DNA from: Chryseobacterium paridis
Lineage (GTDB): Bacteria; Bacteroidota; Bacteroidia; Flavobacteriales; Weeksellaceae
Assembly: GCF_016595215.1 (NCBI RefSeq)
Contig: NZ_JAENHK010000010.1
Span: 768,904-832,903 of the forward strand
Reading direction: 5' to 3'
DNA: 64,000 bases
In this document: in pieces, positions 46,853 to 56,028 of the stretch
How the letters are laid out: the number at the start of each line of letters is the position of its first letter
How positions within the stretch are numbered: the first letter of the stretch is position 1
Translations under genes and position numbers: made by a program
The notes under the pieces: generated by a model
Told to the model about the DNA's origin: nothing
Database searches by the model: none
What the model saw: the letters and a program-made list of their open reading frames with translations, nothing else

Positions 46853-47075
46853 AAAATTGGTATTATAATTTTGATTTCGATATTATTTTCCTCTTATGAG
46901 TAAATAATAATTAACAACCATCTAAAATCAAGCCACTTATAGAAAAAGTGTTTTTTACTACATTTAAACAAAAGCTTTACAAAATATTCATAACATTTTT
47001 ATAAACAATTAATTACAATCTCATAAAAGAATGAAATTATAGTGAATCAGAACCAGGAAAGTTTAAAATAACTTT

Positions 47076-47105
47076 AACAAAAAAGTACCTCTGATAGGTA
47101 CTTTT
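47076..47105 (-). terminator. Terminator of the SMR transporter gene
   Basis: AAAAGTACCT (47081-47090) pairs with AGGTACTTTT (47096-47105) around CTGAT; read on the minus strand it ends in a T run. Confidence 0.82.
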
Positions 47106-47137
47106 AAAATTTTATGGAATTGAAAACTCTCAAAGCT

Positions 47138-47455
47138 TTAAAATAATTTAAGCCCCACAATCCCAACTACGATCAACAATGCAGACAGTAGTCTGAAAAC
47201 ATTAGCAGAATCATGGAAAAATACAATTCCGACTAATAGGGTACCTACTGCTCCAATTCCTGTCCATACCGCATAAGCCGTTCCTATTGGAATTGCTTTT
47301 TGTGCATACCAAAGCAAGGCTCCACTTATAGTCATACAAATAACAGAAAGAAATATCCATCCGAATTTGTTACCATCCGGCTGCTGTGACATTTTGATGC
47401 CCAGAGGCCATCCAATTTCGAATATTCCGGCAATGATTAATGCAATCCAATTCAT
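47138..47455 (-). CDS. SugE/Gdx-type SMR exporter
   Basis: Four-helix small multidrug resistance protein of 105 residues. It keeps the essential Glu13 and the Trp16 in IFEIGWPLGIKMS and the Gdx-type signature KAIPIGTAYAVWTGIGAVGTLLVGI, which separates guanidinium exporters from EmrE-type drug pumps. I did not recognise a guanidine riboswitch upstream. A terminator-like hairpin lies 20-55 bases before the start (47476-47510). Function as a dimeric, dual-topology guanidinium or quaternary-ammonium exporter is likely. Confidence 0.88.
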   Translation of the reverse strand: MNWIALIIAGIFEIGWPLGIKMSQQPDGNKFGWIFLSVICMTISGALLWYAQKAIPIGTAYAVWTGIGAVGTLLVGIVFFHDSANVFRLLSALLIVVGIVGLKLF

Positions 47456-47475
47456 ATTTTTTAATTTTATAGTTA

Positions 47476-47510
47476 TTTTAAAAAGTAGGATTGGAATATA
47501 CCAACCCTAC
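47476..47510 (-). promoter_or_regulatory. Possible attenuator hairpin upstream of the SMR gene
   Basis: On the minus strand GTAGGGTTGG pairs with CCAATCCTAC (one G-U) around a six-base loop, followed by five T. It lies between the SMR start and the divergent AraC gene, so no upstream transcript needs ending there. This points to premature termination in the SMR leader. Confidence 0.55.
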
Positions 47511-47827
47511 CCAACATGATTAAGTTTAGAATTAACCTTTCCGGCAAAAAAGGAATTTACTGTAGATTTTTAATGATTCTTAACCATGTTTTACCAATCA
47601 TAAAACTGAAAACTTTGAGTAATTAAGTGTACAGCATTTTTACAATGTAAAAGTAGTGGGTAACACTAATTTTCAATAGATTAAATAAAGTGACCTGGAA
47701 AAATCGGTATATGAAGTGTATTTTTAACAGGATGAAGCGTCAGTCATATTTTATCACTTTATTGCCACTACAGATGTAAGCAGAATAACTTATCTTTAAG
47801 GTGATATTTTTCATTCTTCATCGTCAT
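47511..47827. other. Divergent intergenic region, SMR exporter to AraC
   Basis: About 315 AT-rich bases with no gene. Apart from the hairpin at 47485-47510 I see no riboswitch consensus or operator. Confidence 0.6.
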
Positions 47828-48733
47828 ATGCGAAAATCGACAGAATCACTTGAGGAGTTTTACAAACATAAGCTTACACAGATCCCCGAAGGTCTGAGAA
47901 AGAATAATGAACTGTTCAATATTTTCAGTATTGAAGAAAATGTAATTAATGGAATAAGTTCACCAAGCTACATTCGAAGAAATTTTTACAAAATCATGCT
48001 TTTTAAAGGGAATAACACATTTCATTACAGCGACAAAAGCATACCGATTGAAGGGGATACTTTATTATTTTTTGACCCTAAAACGCCTTACACTTATGAT
48101 CCTTTGGAACCAGAAAGCAGTGGATGGTTCTGTGTCTTTAAAGAAGAATTCTTCCAGGATACATTACGACTCAACCTTAATGAGCTTCCCTTATTTTCAG
48201 GAGCAAGGCATCCGGTATTTAAACTCACTGCTGAAGAGTCAAAAGAAATACAGTCGATTTTCGAAAAGATCAATAAAACAATTGATACAGAATACTTCTA
48301 TAAATATGAATTAATTAAAAGCTATATCAGTGAATTGATTTATCTGGCTATGCAACTGCATCCCAATGAAGATGTTTCCCCGTACTCAGATGCTAGTTCG
48401 CGCATTACGGCTGTATTTAATGAGTTACTTGAAAGACAATTTCCTATAGAATCCAAGGAACAACGGTTTGAATTAAGATCCCCAAAAATAATAGCAGATC
48501 AACTTTCACTTCATGTTAATTCTCTCAACAGAGCTATTAAGAATACAACAGGTCTTACAACTACTGATCACATTTTTAAGAAACTTACTGCAGAATCAAA
48601 AGCTCTTTTAAAACATACCAATTGGAATATTGCAGAGATCAGTTATGTTCTTGGATTTGAAGATCAGGCTCATTTTAACAAATTCTTTAAAAAACAAACC
48701 ACTCTAAGTCCATCGACCTTCCGACAGGTTTGA
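47828..48733 (+). CDS. AraC family transcriptional regulator
   Basis: Regulator of about 301 residues from the ATG at 47828. A cupin-like sensor (YIRRNFYKIMLFKGNNTFHYSDKSIPIEGDTLLFFDPKTPYTY) precedes the C-terminal helix-turn-helix pair (PKIIADQLSLHVNSLNRAIKNTTG, then NIAEISYVLGFEDQAHFNKFFKKQTTLSPSTFRQ). The SDR gene lies 75 bases downstream and is the likely target. Confidence 0.9.
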   Translation: MRKSTESLEEFYKHKLTQIPEGLRKNNELFNIFSIEENVINGISSPSYIRRNFYKIMLFKGNNTFHYSDKSIPIEGDTLLFFDPKTPYTYDPLEPESSGWFCVFKEEFFQDTLRLNLNELPLFSGARHPVFKLTAEESKEIQSIFEKINKTIDTEYFYKYELIKSYISELIYLAMQLHPNEDVSPYSDASSRITAVFNELLERQFPIESKEQRFELRSPKIIADQLSLHVNSLNRAIKNTTGLTTTDHIFKKLTAESKALLKHTNWNIAEISYVLGFEDQAHFNKFFKKQTTLSPSTFRQV

Positions 48734-48785
48734 ATTTGACAAAAAATGGTTTTTAATCAACAAAATAAGAGCATGATTCCATATC

Positions 48786-48793
48786 TACCTTTG
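48786..48793 (+). promoter_or_regulatory. -7 promoter element before the SDR gene
   Basis: TACCTTTG matches TAnnTTTG and lies 15 bases before the start codon. No clear -33 TTG is seen, which suits an activator-dependent promoter. Confidence 0.5.
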
Positions 48794-48808
48794 TAGAAAA
48801 AAGAAATC

Positions 48809-49645
48809 ATGACAAATACTAAGATTTGGTATATCACGGGAGCATCAAAAGGAATGGGACTTTCAATCGCTAAGCAATTGCTAATGAAAGGACACTTTGT
48901 TGCAGCTACTTCAAGATCTTCTGCTGCTTTTGAATCTTTACAACAATATGGTGATAACTTTCTACCCTTGGAGGTTGACCTGAAAGATGAAAATTCTATA
49001 GCGCAATCATTAAAAGAGACCCATGAAAGATTTGGAGGATTGGATGTTGTAATCAATAATGCAGGTTATGGACTCGGTGGAGCATTGGAAGAACTTACTT
49101 CTAAAGAAATCAATGACAATTTTGAAGTCAACTTCTTTGCGGTGGTTAAAGTCATACAGCAAGCTTTACCTTATCTGAGAAAACAAAGATCAGGACATAT
49201 TATTAATATTTCATCCATTGCCGGTTTCGCACCGGGGTTAGGCTGGTCCATGTATTGCGCAGCAAAATTTGCCGTTAGTGGTCTTTCTGAAGCATTAGCC
49301 AATGATCTTAAGCCACTGGGAATAAACGTAACCAATGTTTTACCGGGTTGGTTCAGAACAAATTTTGCCAACACAGATTCAATAGCTTATAATAAAAATG
49401 GGATAGAAGATTATGACTACCTTCAGGAGGCACACCAAAAAATGAATGCGATGAACGGGAATCAGCTGGGAGATCCTGAAAAAATAGCAGATGTATTTTT
49501 AGAATTGATCAACAGTAAGTCTCCAGCCATCAATTTATTTTTAGGCAGTGATTCTTTTACCCGAGCCAAAAGCAAAATAGAACAACTGAACGAAGAAATG
49601 GACACCTGGAAAGACCTCTCTTTTTCTACAGACTTTTCCTCATAA
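48809..49645 (+). CDS. Short-chain dehydrogenase/reductase
   Basis: NAD(P)-dependent oxidoreductase of 278 residues. The classical SDR order is present: cofactor motif TGASKGMG, NNAGYG, catalytic Ser in NISSIAG, and YCAAK with Tyr and Lys. The basic residue in SRSS after strand 2 suggests NADP. The substrate is unknown. It sits after an AraC gene of the same direction and before a hairpin terminator. Confidence 0.9.
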   Translation: MTNTKIWYITGASKGMGLSIAKQLLMKGHFVAATSRSSAAFESLQQYGDNFLPLEVDLKDENSIAQSLKETHERFGGLDVVINNAGYGLGGALEELTSKEINDNFEVNFFAVVKVIQQALPYLRKQRSGHIINISSIAGFAPGLGWSMYCAAKFAVSGLSEALANDLKPLGINVTNVLPGWFRTNFANTDSIAYNKNGIEDYDYLQEAHQKMNAMNGNQLGDPEKIADVFLELINSKSPAINLFLGSDSFTRAKSKIEQLNEEMDTWKDLSFSTDFSS

Positions 49646-49663
49646 GTAGAATTCCTCATCAAT

Positions 49664-49694
49664 ATCCTCTATAAAATAAATAGAGGATTTTTTA
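49664..49694 (+). terminator. Terminator after the SDR gene
   Basis: ATCCTCTAT (49664-49672) pairs with ATAGAGGAT (49680-49688) around a seven-base loop, followed by T residues. Confidence 0.82.
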
Positions 49695-49808
49695 TGAAAA
49701 ACAAATGGGAAATGAATTTAAATGATCTAAATTGCCTTGCGAAATACAGTAAAAAGTCTTCTAAAAACTCATCTCTGTAACACAATAATTTACAATTCAG
49801 ATCCAGCA

Positions 49809-50312
49809 ATGCTAACAGATATTATAGCCAAAAATCTCACCGTTATTTTTTGTGGAATCAATCCAGGTTTAAAATCAGCAAATGACGGTCATCATTTTTC
49901 AGGAAGAAGCAACCGATTTTGGAAAGTCCTGCACCAGTCGGGTTTTACTCCTTATCAGATTGAAGCGGTAAACGATACTACAATTCTGGATTTTGGACTA
50001 GGCCTGACCACAGCCGTAGCAAGACCGACATCGCGAGCAGATGAACTTTCAAAAGAAGAATTTGATAATTCCCTTGAATCTTTTAAAGCAAAAATAACAG
50101 AGTTCCAGCCAAAATACATAGCTTTTCTCGGTAAAGCAGCTTACAAAGCATTTTCAAAGAAAAAGGAAATTCCGTGGGGACTACAGCCCGAAGATTTTTG
50201 CGGCTCCCGGGTTTGGGTTGTGCCCAATCCAAGTGGACTCAATCGGGGATTTACACTTGATGATCTTGTTGTATCTTATGGAGAACTTTATATTGGAATT
50301 CAATCGAGCTAA
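49809..50312 (+). CDS. mug: Mismatch-specific uracil/thymine DNA glycosylase (MUG)
   Basis: Base-excision repair enzyme of about 167 residues from the ATG at 49809; the open frame to 49737 has no homology. It shows the uracil-glycosylase motif FCGINPGLKSA, the FSGRSNRFW segment and the end motif NPSGLNRGF. In the Mug branch the GINPG motif has Asn in place of the Asp used by Ung, which is kept here. It is convergent with another glycosylase gene 16 bases away, and no terminator separates them. Confidence 0.92.
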   Translation: MLTDIIAKNLTVIFCGINPGLKSANDGHHFSGRSNRFWKVLHQSGFTPYQIEAVNDTTILDFGLGLTTAVARPTSRADELSKEEFDNSLESFKAKITEFQPKYIAFLGKAAYKAFSKKKEIPWGLQPEDFCGSRVWVVPNPSGLNRGFTLDDLVVSYGELYIGIQSS

Positions 50313-50328
50313 CAATGTACTTTTAAAG

Positions 50329-50934
50329 TTAAGCCTTGTTGGGTTTACTTACATATTTATTGCCTTTCACAAAAAACCTCCATGGTAAAAGTGCATCTTC
50401 CTGGGCATACGCAACTCCTACACGTGGAGATGCTATAATATCCTCATTAGAATATCGAATTCCCTGATCTTCAATCCAGATTTCTTCTCCGGTTAAATCT
50501 TTTTTATTAAATGAGCGATCAATTCCCAGAGCTTTGGCAGCAGAACCTGGGCCAGCTGAAATTGCAGCTTTCGTAGCTGGCATATTCCGTCTGTGTTCCA
50601 TAATTTCTTTTCCTACCAACGGTTCAATTGCCCTTATCAGTACAGCATGAGGTTCATGCTGTACTGAAGTTACAATATTAAAAAGATGATGAATACCATA
50701 GCATAAATAAACATACGAAATACCACCTTCATGATACAGTGTTTCGGTTCTATCTGTACGTCGGCCACCATAAGCATGAGAAGCTTTATCTATAACTCCG
50801 AAATAAGCTTCTGTTTCTACAATAACACCTGCCGTTACCTGATCATCGATTTGCGTAAAAAGTACTTTTCCCAAAAGGTTTTGAGCAAGAAATATAACAT
50901 CCTGGTTTTGGTAATAGGAGAGTGGTAGTTTCAA
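50329..50934 (-). CDS. DNA-3-methyladenine glycosylase, AAG/MPG family
   Basis: Alkylation-repair glycosylase of 201 residues. Typical AAG-family sequences are seen: FLAQNLLGKVLF, VETEAYFGVIDKASHAYGGRRTDRTETLYHEGGISYVYLCYG (catalytic Glu in ETEAY) and SAGPGSAAKALGID. The C-terminus includes PWRFFVKGNKYVS. It probably excises alkylated purines and hypoxanthine. It converges with mug, so two base-excision genes share one 3' region. Confidence 0.92.
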   Translation of the reverse strand: MKLPLSYYQNQDVIFLAQNLLGKVLFTQIDDQVTAGVIVETEAYFGVIDKASHAYGGRRTDRTETLYHEGGISYVYLCYGIHHLFNIVTSVQHEPHAVLIRAIEPLVGKEIMEHRRNMPATKAAISAGPGSAAKALGIDRSFNKKDLTGEEIWIEDQGIRYSNEDIIASPRVGVAYAQEDALLPWRFFVKGNKYVSKPNKA

Positions 50935-51072
50935 AACAGTGGGGTTTTAAAATTTAATACAACAAAATTAATAATATAAATACCAATTTTGCTAACAGTC
51001 TATAGATTCTCACTAGATTTGAATTGTTGAACTATCAATGTAGACAACCCAAAATCATAAAAATAGTACATC

Positions 51073-51498
51073 ATGAAGTTATCTAATATATTCTCCCTTC
51101 TTTTTATTATTTGTCTGACCACAATTTCAGCTAATGTGTTCTCCCAAAAATCTCACAAAGAAATGATCGTAGGGAAGTGGCAGCCTGTTTCCTCAACAAG
51201 AGAAGCCTATGACTTTAATGGAAACCGGGATGTAAAAACGGATTCAAAATTCAGCAGCAATGATATCATGCAGTTTAATACTGATGGTTCAATCATCGAT
51301 GGTGGACAGTGGTATTTTTCATATTCACTAGATACTGACCAAAAAACTTTACTTTTATTCGACGAGGCTGGCTATGAGAAGAAATTCGAAGTAGAGCAGT
51401 TAGATAAAACCACAATGAAACTGGTAATGCGCGTCGCCGAAACTCACAGGGACCGTACAACCCGTGGAATCTGGACACTCGTATTTAAAAGAAAATAG
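51073..51498 (+). CDS. Secreted lipocalin-like protein
   Basis: Small exported protein of 141 residues with signal peptide MKLSNIFSLLFIICLTTISANVFSQ. The mature part opens with MIVGKWQPVSS and continues in short strands (IMQFNTDGSIIDGGQWYFSYSLD, then KTLLLFDEAGYEKKFEVEQL and MRVAETHRDRTTRGIWTLVFKR), the pattern of lipocalin-like domain proteins of Bacteroidota. No ligand is known. A clear terminator follows. Confidence 0.72.
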   Translation: MKLSNIFSLLFIICLTTISANVFSQKSHKEMIVGKWQPVSSTREAYDFNGNRDVKTDSKFSSNDIMQFNTDGSIIDGGQWYFSYSLDTDQKTLLLFDEAGYEKKFEVEQLDKTTMKLVMRVAETHRDRTTRGIWTLVFKRK

Positions 51499-51572
51499 AT
51501 CACTCTCATGATTAAATCACTGATTTTATTTAAAACAGAAGATGGGATGAAAATATCTTTTGGGAAGAATTT

Positions 51573-51610
51573 AAAAACTGCTCTTATCAATCGATTAGAG
51601 CAGTTTTTTT
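51573..51610. terminator. Bidirectional terminator, lipocalin-like and AhpD-like genes
   Basis: AAAAACTGCTCT (51573-51584) pairs perfectly with 51597-51608 around a 12-base loop, with A residues on the left and T residues on the right. Confidence 0.85.
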
Positions 51611-51629
51611 AAAATTACATCTGATACAT

Positions 51630-52064
51630 CTACGCAGGAACCATCTGAGTTGTTATTCCTATTCTGTTCCATGCATTAATTGTTATAATAGCAAGGATCG
51701 TTTGCGCCAGATAGCTTTCTCCTAAAGCTTCCAACGCTTCCTGATAGGTCTCATCTTTTACATGATTCCCTATTAATGTTACTTCTTCAGTAAGTGCTAA
51801 TATAACCCGTTCTTCATGAGTAAAAAAAGGAGTATCGCGCCAAGCATTAAGAGCATACACACGTTGTTCCGTTTCCCCTTCAAGGTAGGCTTCTTTCGTA
51901 TGCTTATCTAAGCAGAATGCACAACCATTGATTTGTGAGGCTCTGATTTTGATCAACCCCTTATGGATTTGTGATAAGGGAAATGTTTCTATAAATTTCT
52001 CGAGACCTACAATTGCTTCATAGCCTCCAGGTTCTATCTGATCGATTTTAATACGTGTTGACAT
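51630..52064 (-). CDS. AhpD/carboxymuconolactone decarboxylase family protein
   Basis: Protein of 144 residues with the redox motif and helix typical of AhpD-like alkylhydroperoxidases (IRASQINGCAFCLDKHTKEAYLEGE: CxxC followed three residues on by His). Many members reduce peroxides or are of unknown activity. It stands alone. The part 52065-52230 upstream has no gene. Confidence 0.85.
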   Translation of the reverse strand: MSTRIKIDQIEPGGYEAIVGLEKFIETFPLSQIHKGLIKIRASQINGCAFCLDKHTKEAYLEGETEQRVYALNAWRDTPFFTHEERVILALTEEVTLIGNHVKDETYQEALEALGESYLAQTILAIITINAWNRIGITTQMVPA

Positions 52065-52230
52065 TGTATTATATTTTGTATTATTAATTCTTCCACTTTA
52101 CTACTCCTTACCAACATAAGAATCAGGGTGTTGATTTGAGAGATCAAAACTAAAGGTTTCAGGAGCGATGATGAGTGACCAGACAATGAAAGATCGATAG
52201 TCCAGATTAATCATACTCACTTACATGCAT

Positions 52231-52258
52231 AAAAAAATCCCACATTGCTGTGGGATTT
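52231..52258 (-). terminator. Terminator of the DPP IV/aminopeptidase operon
   Basis: AAATCCCACA (52235-52244) pairs with TGTGGGATTT (52249-52258) around TTGC; on the minus strand it is followed by seven T. Confidence 0.88.
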
Positions 52259-52265
52259 CAGTATT

Positions 52266-54437
52266 TTATTTTCCTCCGGGAGGACAATGTTCTTTTAAAT
52301 AGTGAGTAAACAATGTTGCCAGGTGAAGCGAAGTCCCTTCACCTTCACTGATGGAGTGCGTTCTGTTAGGATAAGACATCAACTGGAATTGTTTGTTGTA
52401 TTTTACCAGCTCATTGACGTATACCTCTGTATTCTGATAATGTACATTATCATCTCCTGTTCCATGAACCAATAAAAGATTTCCTTTTAAATTTTTAGCA
52501 TAAGCCAGTGGAGAACCATTTACAAAATCTTCTCTGTTTTCCTGTGGAAGTCCCATATATCTTTCCTGATAGATATTATCATAAAATAACTGGTTAGCCA
52601 CAGGAGCAATTGCAATACCTGTCTGATAAATATCCGGATATTGACCTAAAAGGTTTAGGGTAGAAGAACCTCCACCGCTCCAGCCCCATACTGCAACTCT
52701 GGAAGTATCTACATAAGGCCATTTTGCAAATAAAGCTTTAGCTCCCATTGCCTGATCACGAATGTTAAGCTGTCCTATTTTACGATAAACAGATTTTCTC
52801 CATTCACGTCCTTTGGGAGCAGGAGTTCCACGGTTTTCAAGTGAAACATACAAATATCCATCCTGAGCCATATCACCAATGTATAAGCCATTCCAACCCG
52901 TATAGAAGTTATCCGTTACGGTTTGTGATCCAGGTTCTCCATACACTGTAAAGACAATCGGATATTTTTTATTCGGATCAAAATTCTTAGGTTTTACCAC
53001 CCATCCATCCATAGTGACTCCATCCTCCGTTGTAATCTGGAAAAATTCTGCTTTAGGTTTTGAAGGATCAGCTTTTACAGAATTTTTTGCAGCTACCAAT
53101 TCCTTATGATCCGGAAGCGATATAACCATACCCGCTGAACGCGCATTTACACTGGTATTATTAAACATCGCCAATTTTCCGTTCGGTGATATTGCATATT
53201 TATTAGAACCTGGATAAGCTTCCGGGGTTACCCTGTCAGCTTTCCCTCCATTCATGCTCACTTTGTACAAATATTCCTGAGTGGCATTTTTAGGTGAGGC
53301 TAAAAAATAAATCAGTTTGTTAGGAACATCAAAAAACTCTGGTTTTATAACATCAAAATCATCTTTCGTGATCAGCGTTTCTTTTCCGTTCATGTCTATT
53401 TTATAGATATGCCTCCAACCGTCTTTTTCAGATAACCACAAAAATTCTTTACCATTATTGATCCAATCCCATCCACTAGGATCATTGTCATTCCAACGGG
53501 ATTTGATATCGATCCATGCGGGATCCGTTTCTGTATAGATTGTTTTACTGCTCCCTGAATTGGCATCTGCTACAATAATTTTACTTTGATTTTGTTTTCT
53601 GTTCAGCTGTTGCAAAATAACGGATTTGGAATCCAGTACCCATTCCATTCTGGGAATATAGTTTTGTACTTCATCTCCTGCTATATTAGCCTTCTTTGTA
53701 GATTTGGATGCTACATCATACAACCAGATGCTGCAGCCCGAAGGATTTTCTCCAACTTTAGGATATTCTACAGGAATGGTAAATGAATATAAACTATCCG
53801 TATTATTGATCATCAGGAAATTTTTAGTGCTGCGTGCGTCCAGTTTCCAGTACGCGATCTTACTTCCATCCGGAGACCATCTGAAACCATCCTGCGTTCC
53901 GAATTCTTCTTCATAAGCCCAGTCGAAAGTACCATTAATGATCCGGTCTGTTCCGTCGCTTGTAATTTTACTGTACTTACTGTTGGAAAGATCCTCGATA
54001 TAAATATTATGCTTGGAAACGTAAGCAACTTTTTTACCATCAGGAGAGAACTTGGCAAACATTAGAGAAGATGCTGGTAACCCTTTTCCAAGTTGGGTAA
54101 GCTTCTTCGTGTTTTTATCAAAAATCCAGTAATCCCCACGTGTGTTATCTCTCCATACTTTTTGAGTATTGGCAAAAAGTAATAAGCTTTTCTCATCCGG
54201 AGATACCTGAAAACTCTGTACATCTAAAGCCGAAGAACTTCCTGAAGGAACTAATTCTTTGGTATTTAAAAAAGTTTGATTTTTTCCGGGATTCAATAAG
54301 TCAACGATTTCAATTCCGTTTTTGGTAAATGAATAATAAGCATTGCCATCAGGAGTCCATTGTGTCTTTTGCGCAACCAAAGGTGACAAAGACAGGAAAC
54401 ACAACGCAATGTTAATTAGTTTTTTTATGCTTCTCAT
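52266..54437 (-). CDS. S9 family dipeptidyl peptidase IV
   Basis: Exported serine peptidase of about 723 residues from the ATG at 54437; signal peptide ends LSLSPLVAQ. The N-terminal beta-propeller carries the double-Glu motif DWAYEEEFG that binds the peptide N-terminus. The C-terminal hydrolase has the nucleophile in WGWSGGGSS, Asp in VHGTGDDNVHYQN and His in YPNRTHSISEG. It should release Xaa-Pro dipeptides in the periplasm or at the surface. It lies 14 bases after the Xaa-Pro aminopeptidase gene, which fits digestion of Pro-rich peptides. Confidence 0.93.
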   Translation of the reverse strand: MRSIKKLINIALCFLSLSPLVAQKTQWTPDGNAYYSFTKNGIEIVDLLNPGKNQTFLNTKELVPSGSSSALDVQSFQVSPDEKSLLLFANTQKVWRDNTRGDYWIFDKNTKKLTQLGKGLPASSLMFAKFSPDGKKVAYVSKHNIYIEDLSNSKYSKITSDGTDRIINGTFDWAYEEEFGTQDGFRWSPDGSKIAYWKLDARSTKNFLMINNTDSLYSFTIPVEYPKVGENPSGCSIWLYDVASKSTKKANIAGDEVQNYIPRMEWVLDSKSVILQQLNRKQNQSKIIVADANSGSSKTIYTETDPAWIDIKSRWNDNDPSGWDWINNGKEFLWLSEKDGWRHIYKIDMNGKETLITKDDFDVIKPEFFDVPNKLIYFLASPKNATQEYLYKVSMNGGKADRVTPEAYPGSNKYAISPNGKLAMFNNTSVNARSAGMVISLPDHKELVAAKNSVKADPSKPKAEFFQITTEDGVTMDGWVVKPKNFDPNKKYPIVFTVYGEPGSQTVTDNFYTGWNGLYIGDMAQDGYLYVSLENRGTPAPKGREWRKSVYRKIGQLNIRDQAMGAKALFAKWPYVDTSRVAVWGWSGGGSSTLNLLGQYPDIYQTGIAIAPVANQLFYDNIYQERYMGLPQENREDFVNGSPLAYAKNLKGNLLLVHGTGDDNVHYQNTEVYVNELVKYNKQFQLMSYPNRTHSISEGEGTSLHLATLFTHYLKEHCPPGGK

Positions 54438-54450
54438 ATAAAGTATTTGA

Positions 54451-55854
54451 TTAAGATAAATGTTCTTTTCTGTAATTCTCAATTTCTTCAACGGTTTTAA
54501 TCAATCCGTTCCCTAAAAGTCGGTATCCATCATTGGTGATCAGGAAATCATCTTCAATGCGTACGCCTCCAAAATTCCGGTACTCATTAACTTTATCATA
54601 ATTAATAAATTCTGCATTCTTATTTTCAGCCTGCCAGATATCGATCAATTCCGGAATCATGTAAATACCGGGTTCAACTGTTACAACAAACCCAGATTCT
54701 AAAGCTTTCCCTAAGCGCAGGGACTTAAGTCCAAATGTTTTTGTATCCTTTGGTTCTTCCTCAGTATATCCTACATATTGTTCTCCAAGATCCTCCATAT
54801 CATGAACATCGAGACCCATCATATGTCCTAATCCGCATTGGAAAAATAGGGTATGAGCATGGTTTTGAACTGCTTCTTTCGGATTTCCTTTCATTAATCC
54901 CAGATCAACAAGCCCTTCTACCAGATGTTGAGAAGCTTTTAAATGGATATCCTTGAATTTCATTCCAGGTTTTAAAAGACGTTGAGCATTTTCAAAAGCA
55001 TTTAGAACGACTTCATAAATCTCCTTTTGTTGGGTGCTGAAAGTTGAACTCACAGGGAATGTTCTTGTTAAATCACCTGCATATCCCATTGCTGTTTCAG
55101 CTCCTGAATCATTCAGGAAAAGATCTCCATTTTTCAAAGTATTGAGACGGTAGTGATTATGGAGAATTCCTCCATTTATCGTTACGATCGGAGGATAGGA
55201 CATCCCACATTCTTTATTTCCTGCAAGATGCTGGATAGCATTTGCTATTTCATATTCTTTAATGCCTGGCTTTGCAGTAAGCATAGCCAATAAATGCATT
55301 TCATTGGACACATTCACAGCCTGTTCTATCTGAACGATCTCTTGAGCTTCCTTTACAGAACGCTGTTTCACAATTGCCTTGATCATTTCCACAGAAGGCT
55401 GTAGTTCTGCTATTTTAATTCCTAAAAGATCACTTAGCAAAATCTTATTGGAAGACTGGTATGGTGGAAGGTAATGCACTTTTCTGTTAGCGGATTTTGC
55501 CTTCAGAATGTATTTGGGAAGTTCCGCGTAAGGTAAAGTTTCTGATACTCCTGATTTCAGGCTTTTCTCTTTCAAAGTTTCCTGTCTCCCCATCCATACG
55601 ATATCATCGATACTTAGTTCGTCTCCGAAAATGATTGTTTTATTTTCATCGATATCAATGATTGCTGCAATACGAGGTTCCTGAATTCCAAAATAATACA
55701 AAAAAGTACTATCCTGGCGGAAATAATAAGGATTATGTTCAAAGTTGACAGGGTTCTCTATATTTCCTAAAAACAATAGAATTCCGCTGCTTATACTGCT
55801 TTTTAATACAGTTCGTCTATCCTGATAAGTCTGTGCTGAAAACATATGATGCAT
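54451..55854 (-). CDS. M24B family Xaa-Pro aminopeptidase
   Basis: Metallopeptidase of 467 residues that removes the first residue before Pro. All five metal ligands of the pita-bread fold are visible: Asp in NDSGAE, Asp in GDLTRTFP, His in GHMMGLDVHD, Glu in VEPGIYM and Glu in GVRIEDDF. No signal peptide is obvious, so it is probably cytoplasmic. It is first in a two-gene operon with DPP IV and is divergent from the hydroxyproline genes. Confidence 0.92.
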   Translation of the reverse strand: MHHMFSAQTYQDRRTVLKSSISSGILLFLGNIENPVNFEHNPYYFRQDSTFLYYFGIQEPRIAAIIDIDENKTIIFGDELSIDDIVWMGRQETLKEKSLKSGVSETLPYAELPKYILKAKSANRKVHYLPPYQSSNKILLSDLLGIKIAELQPSVEMIKAIVKQRSVKEAQEIVQIEQAVNVSNEMHLLAMLTAKPGIKEYEIANAIQHLAGNKECGMSYPPIVTINGGILHNHYRLNTLKNGDLFLNDSGAETAMGYAGDLTRTFPVSSTFSTQQKEIYEVVLNAFENAQRLLKPGMKFKDIHLKASQHLVEGLVDLGLMKGNPKEAVQNHAHTLFFQCGLGHMMGLDVHDMEDLGEQYVGYTEEEPKDTKTFGLKSLRLGKALESGFVVTVEPGIYMIPELIDIWQAENKNAEFINYDKVNEYRNFGGVRIEDDFLITNDGYRLLGNGLIKTVEEIENYRKEHLS

Positions 55855-56028
55855 ATAATTTTGATAAGGTTTAAAGTTACAATTTTGTTATATTTCTAAA
55901 GGGTTTGCTCACAAAAAATAAATAGCTGGTAAAGTTTGGATTTTAATATGATATCCAGTGTTTATATTTTGCTTAAATTCGGCAATATTTTAACATCACA
56001 TCCTTTCATCATCAAATTCTGATCTTAT

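Noticed and set aside
47456..47800. ykkC-type guanidine riboswitch before the SMR gene
   Set aside because: I could not find the conserved ykkC or mini-ykkC elements; only a hairpin with a T run is present.
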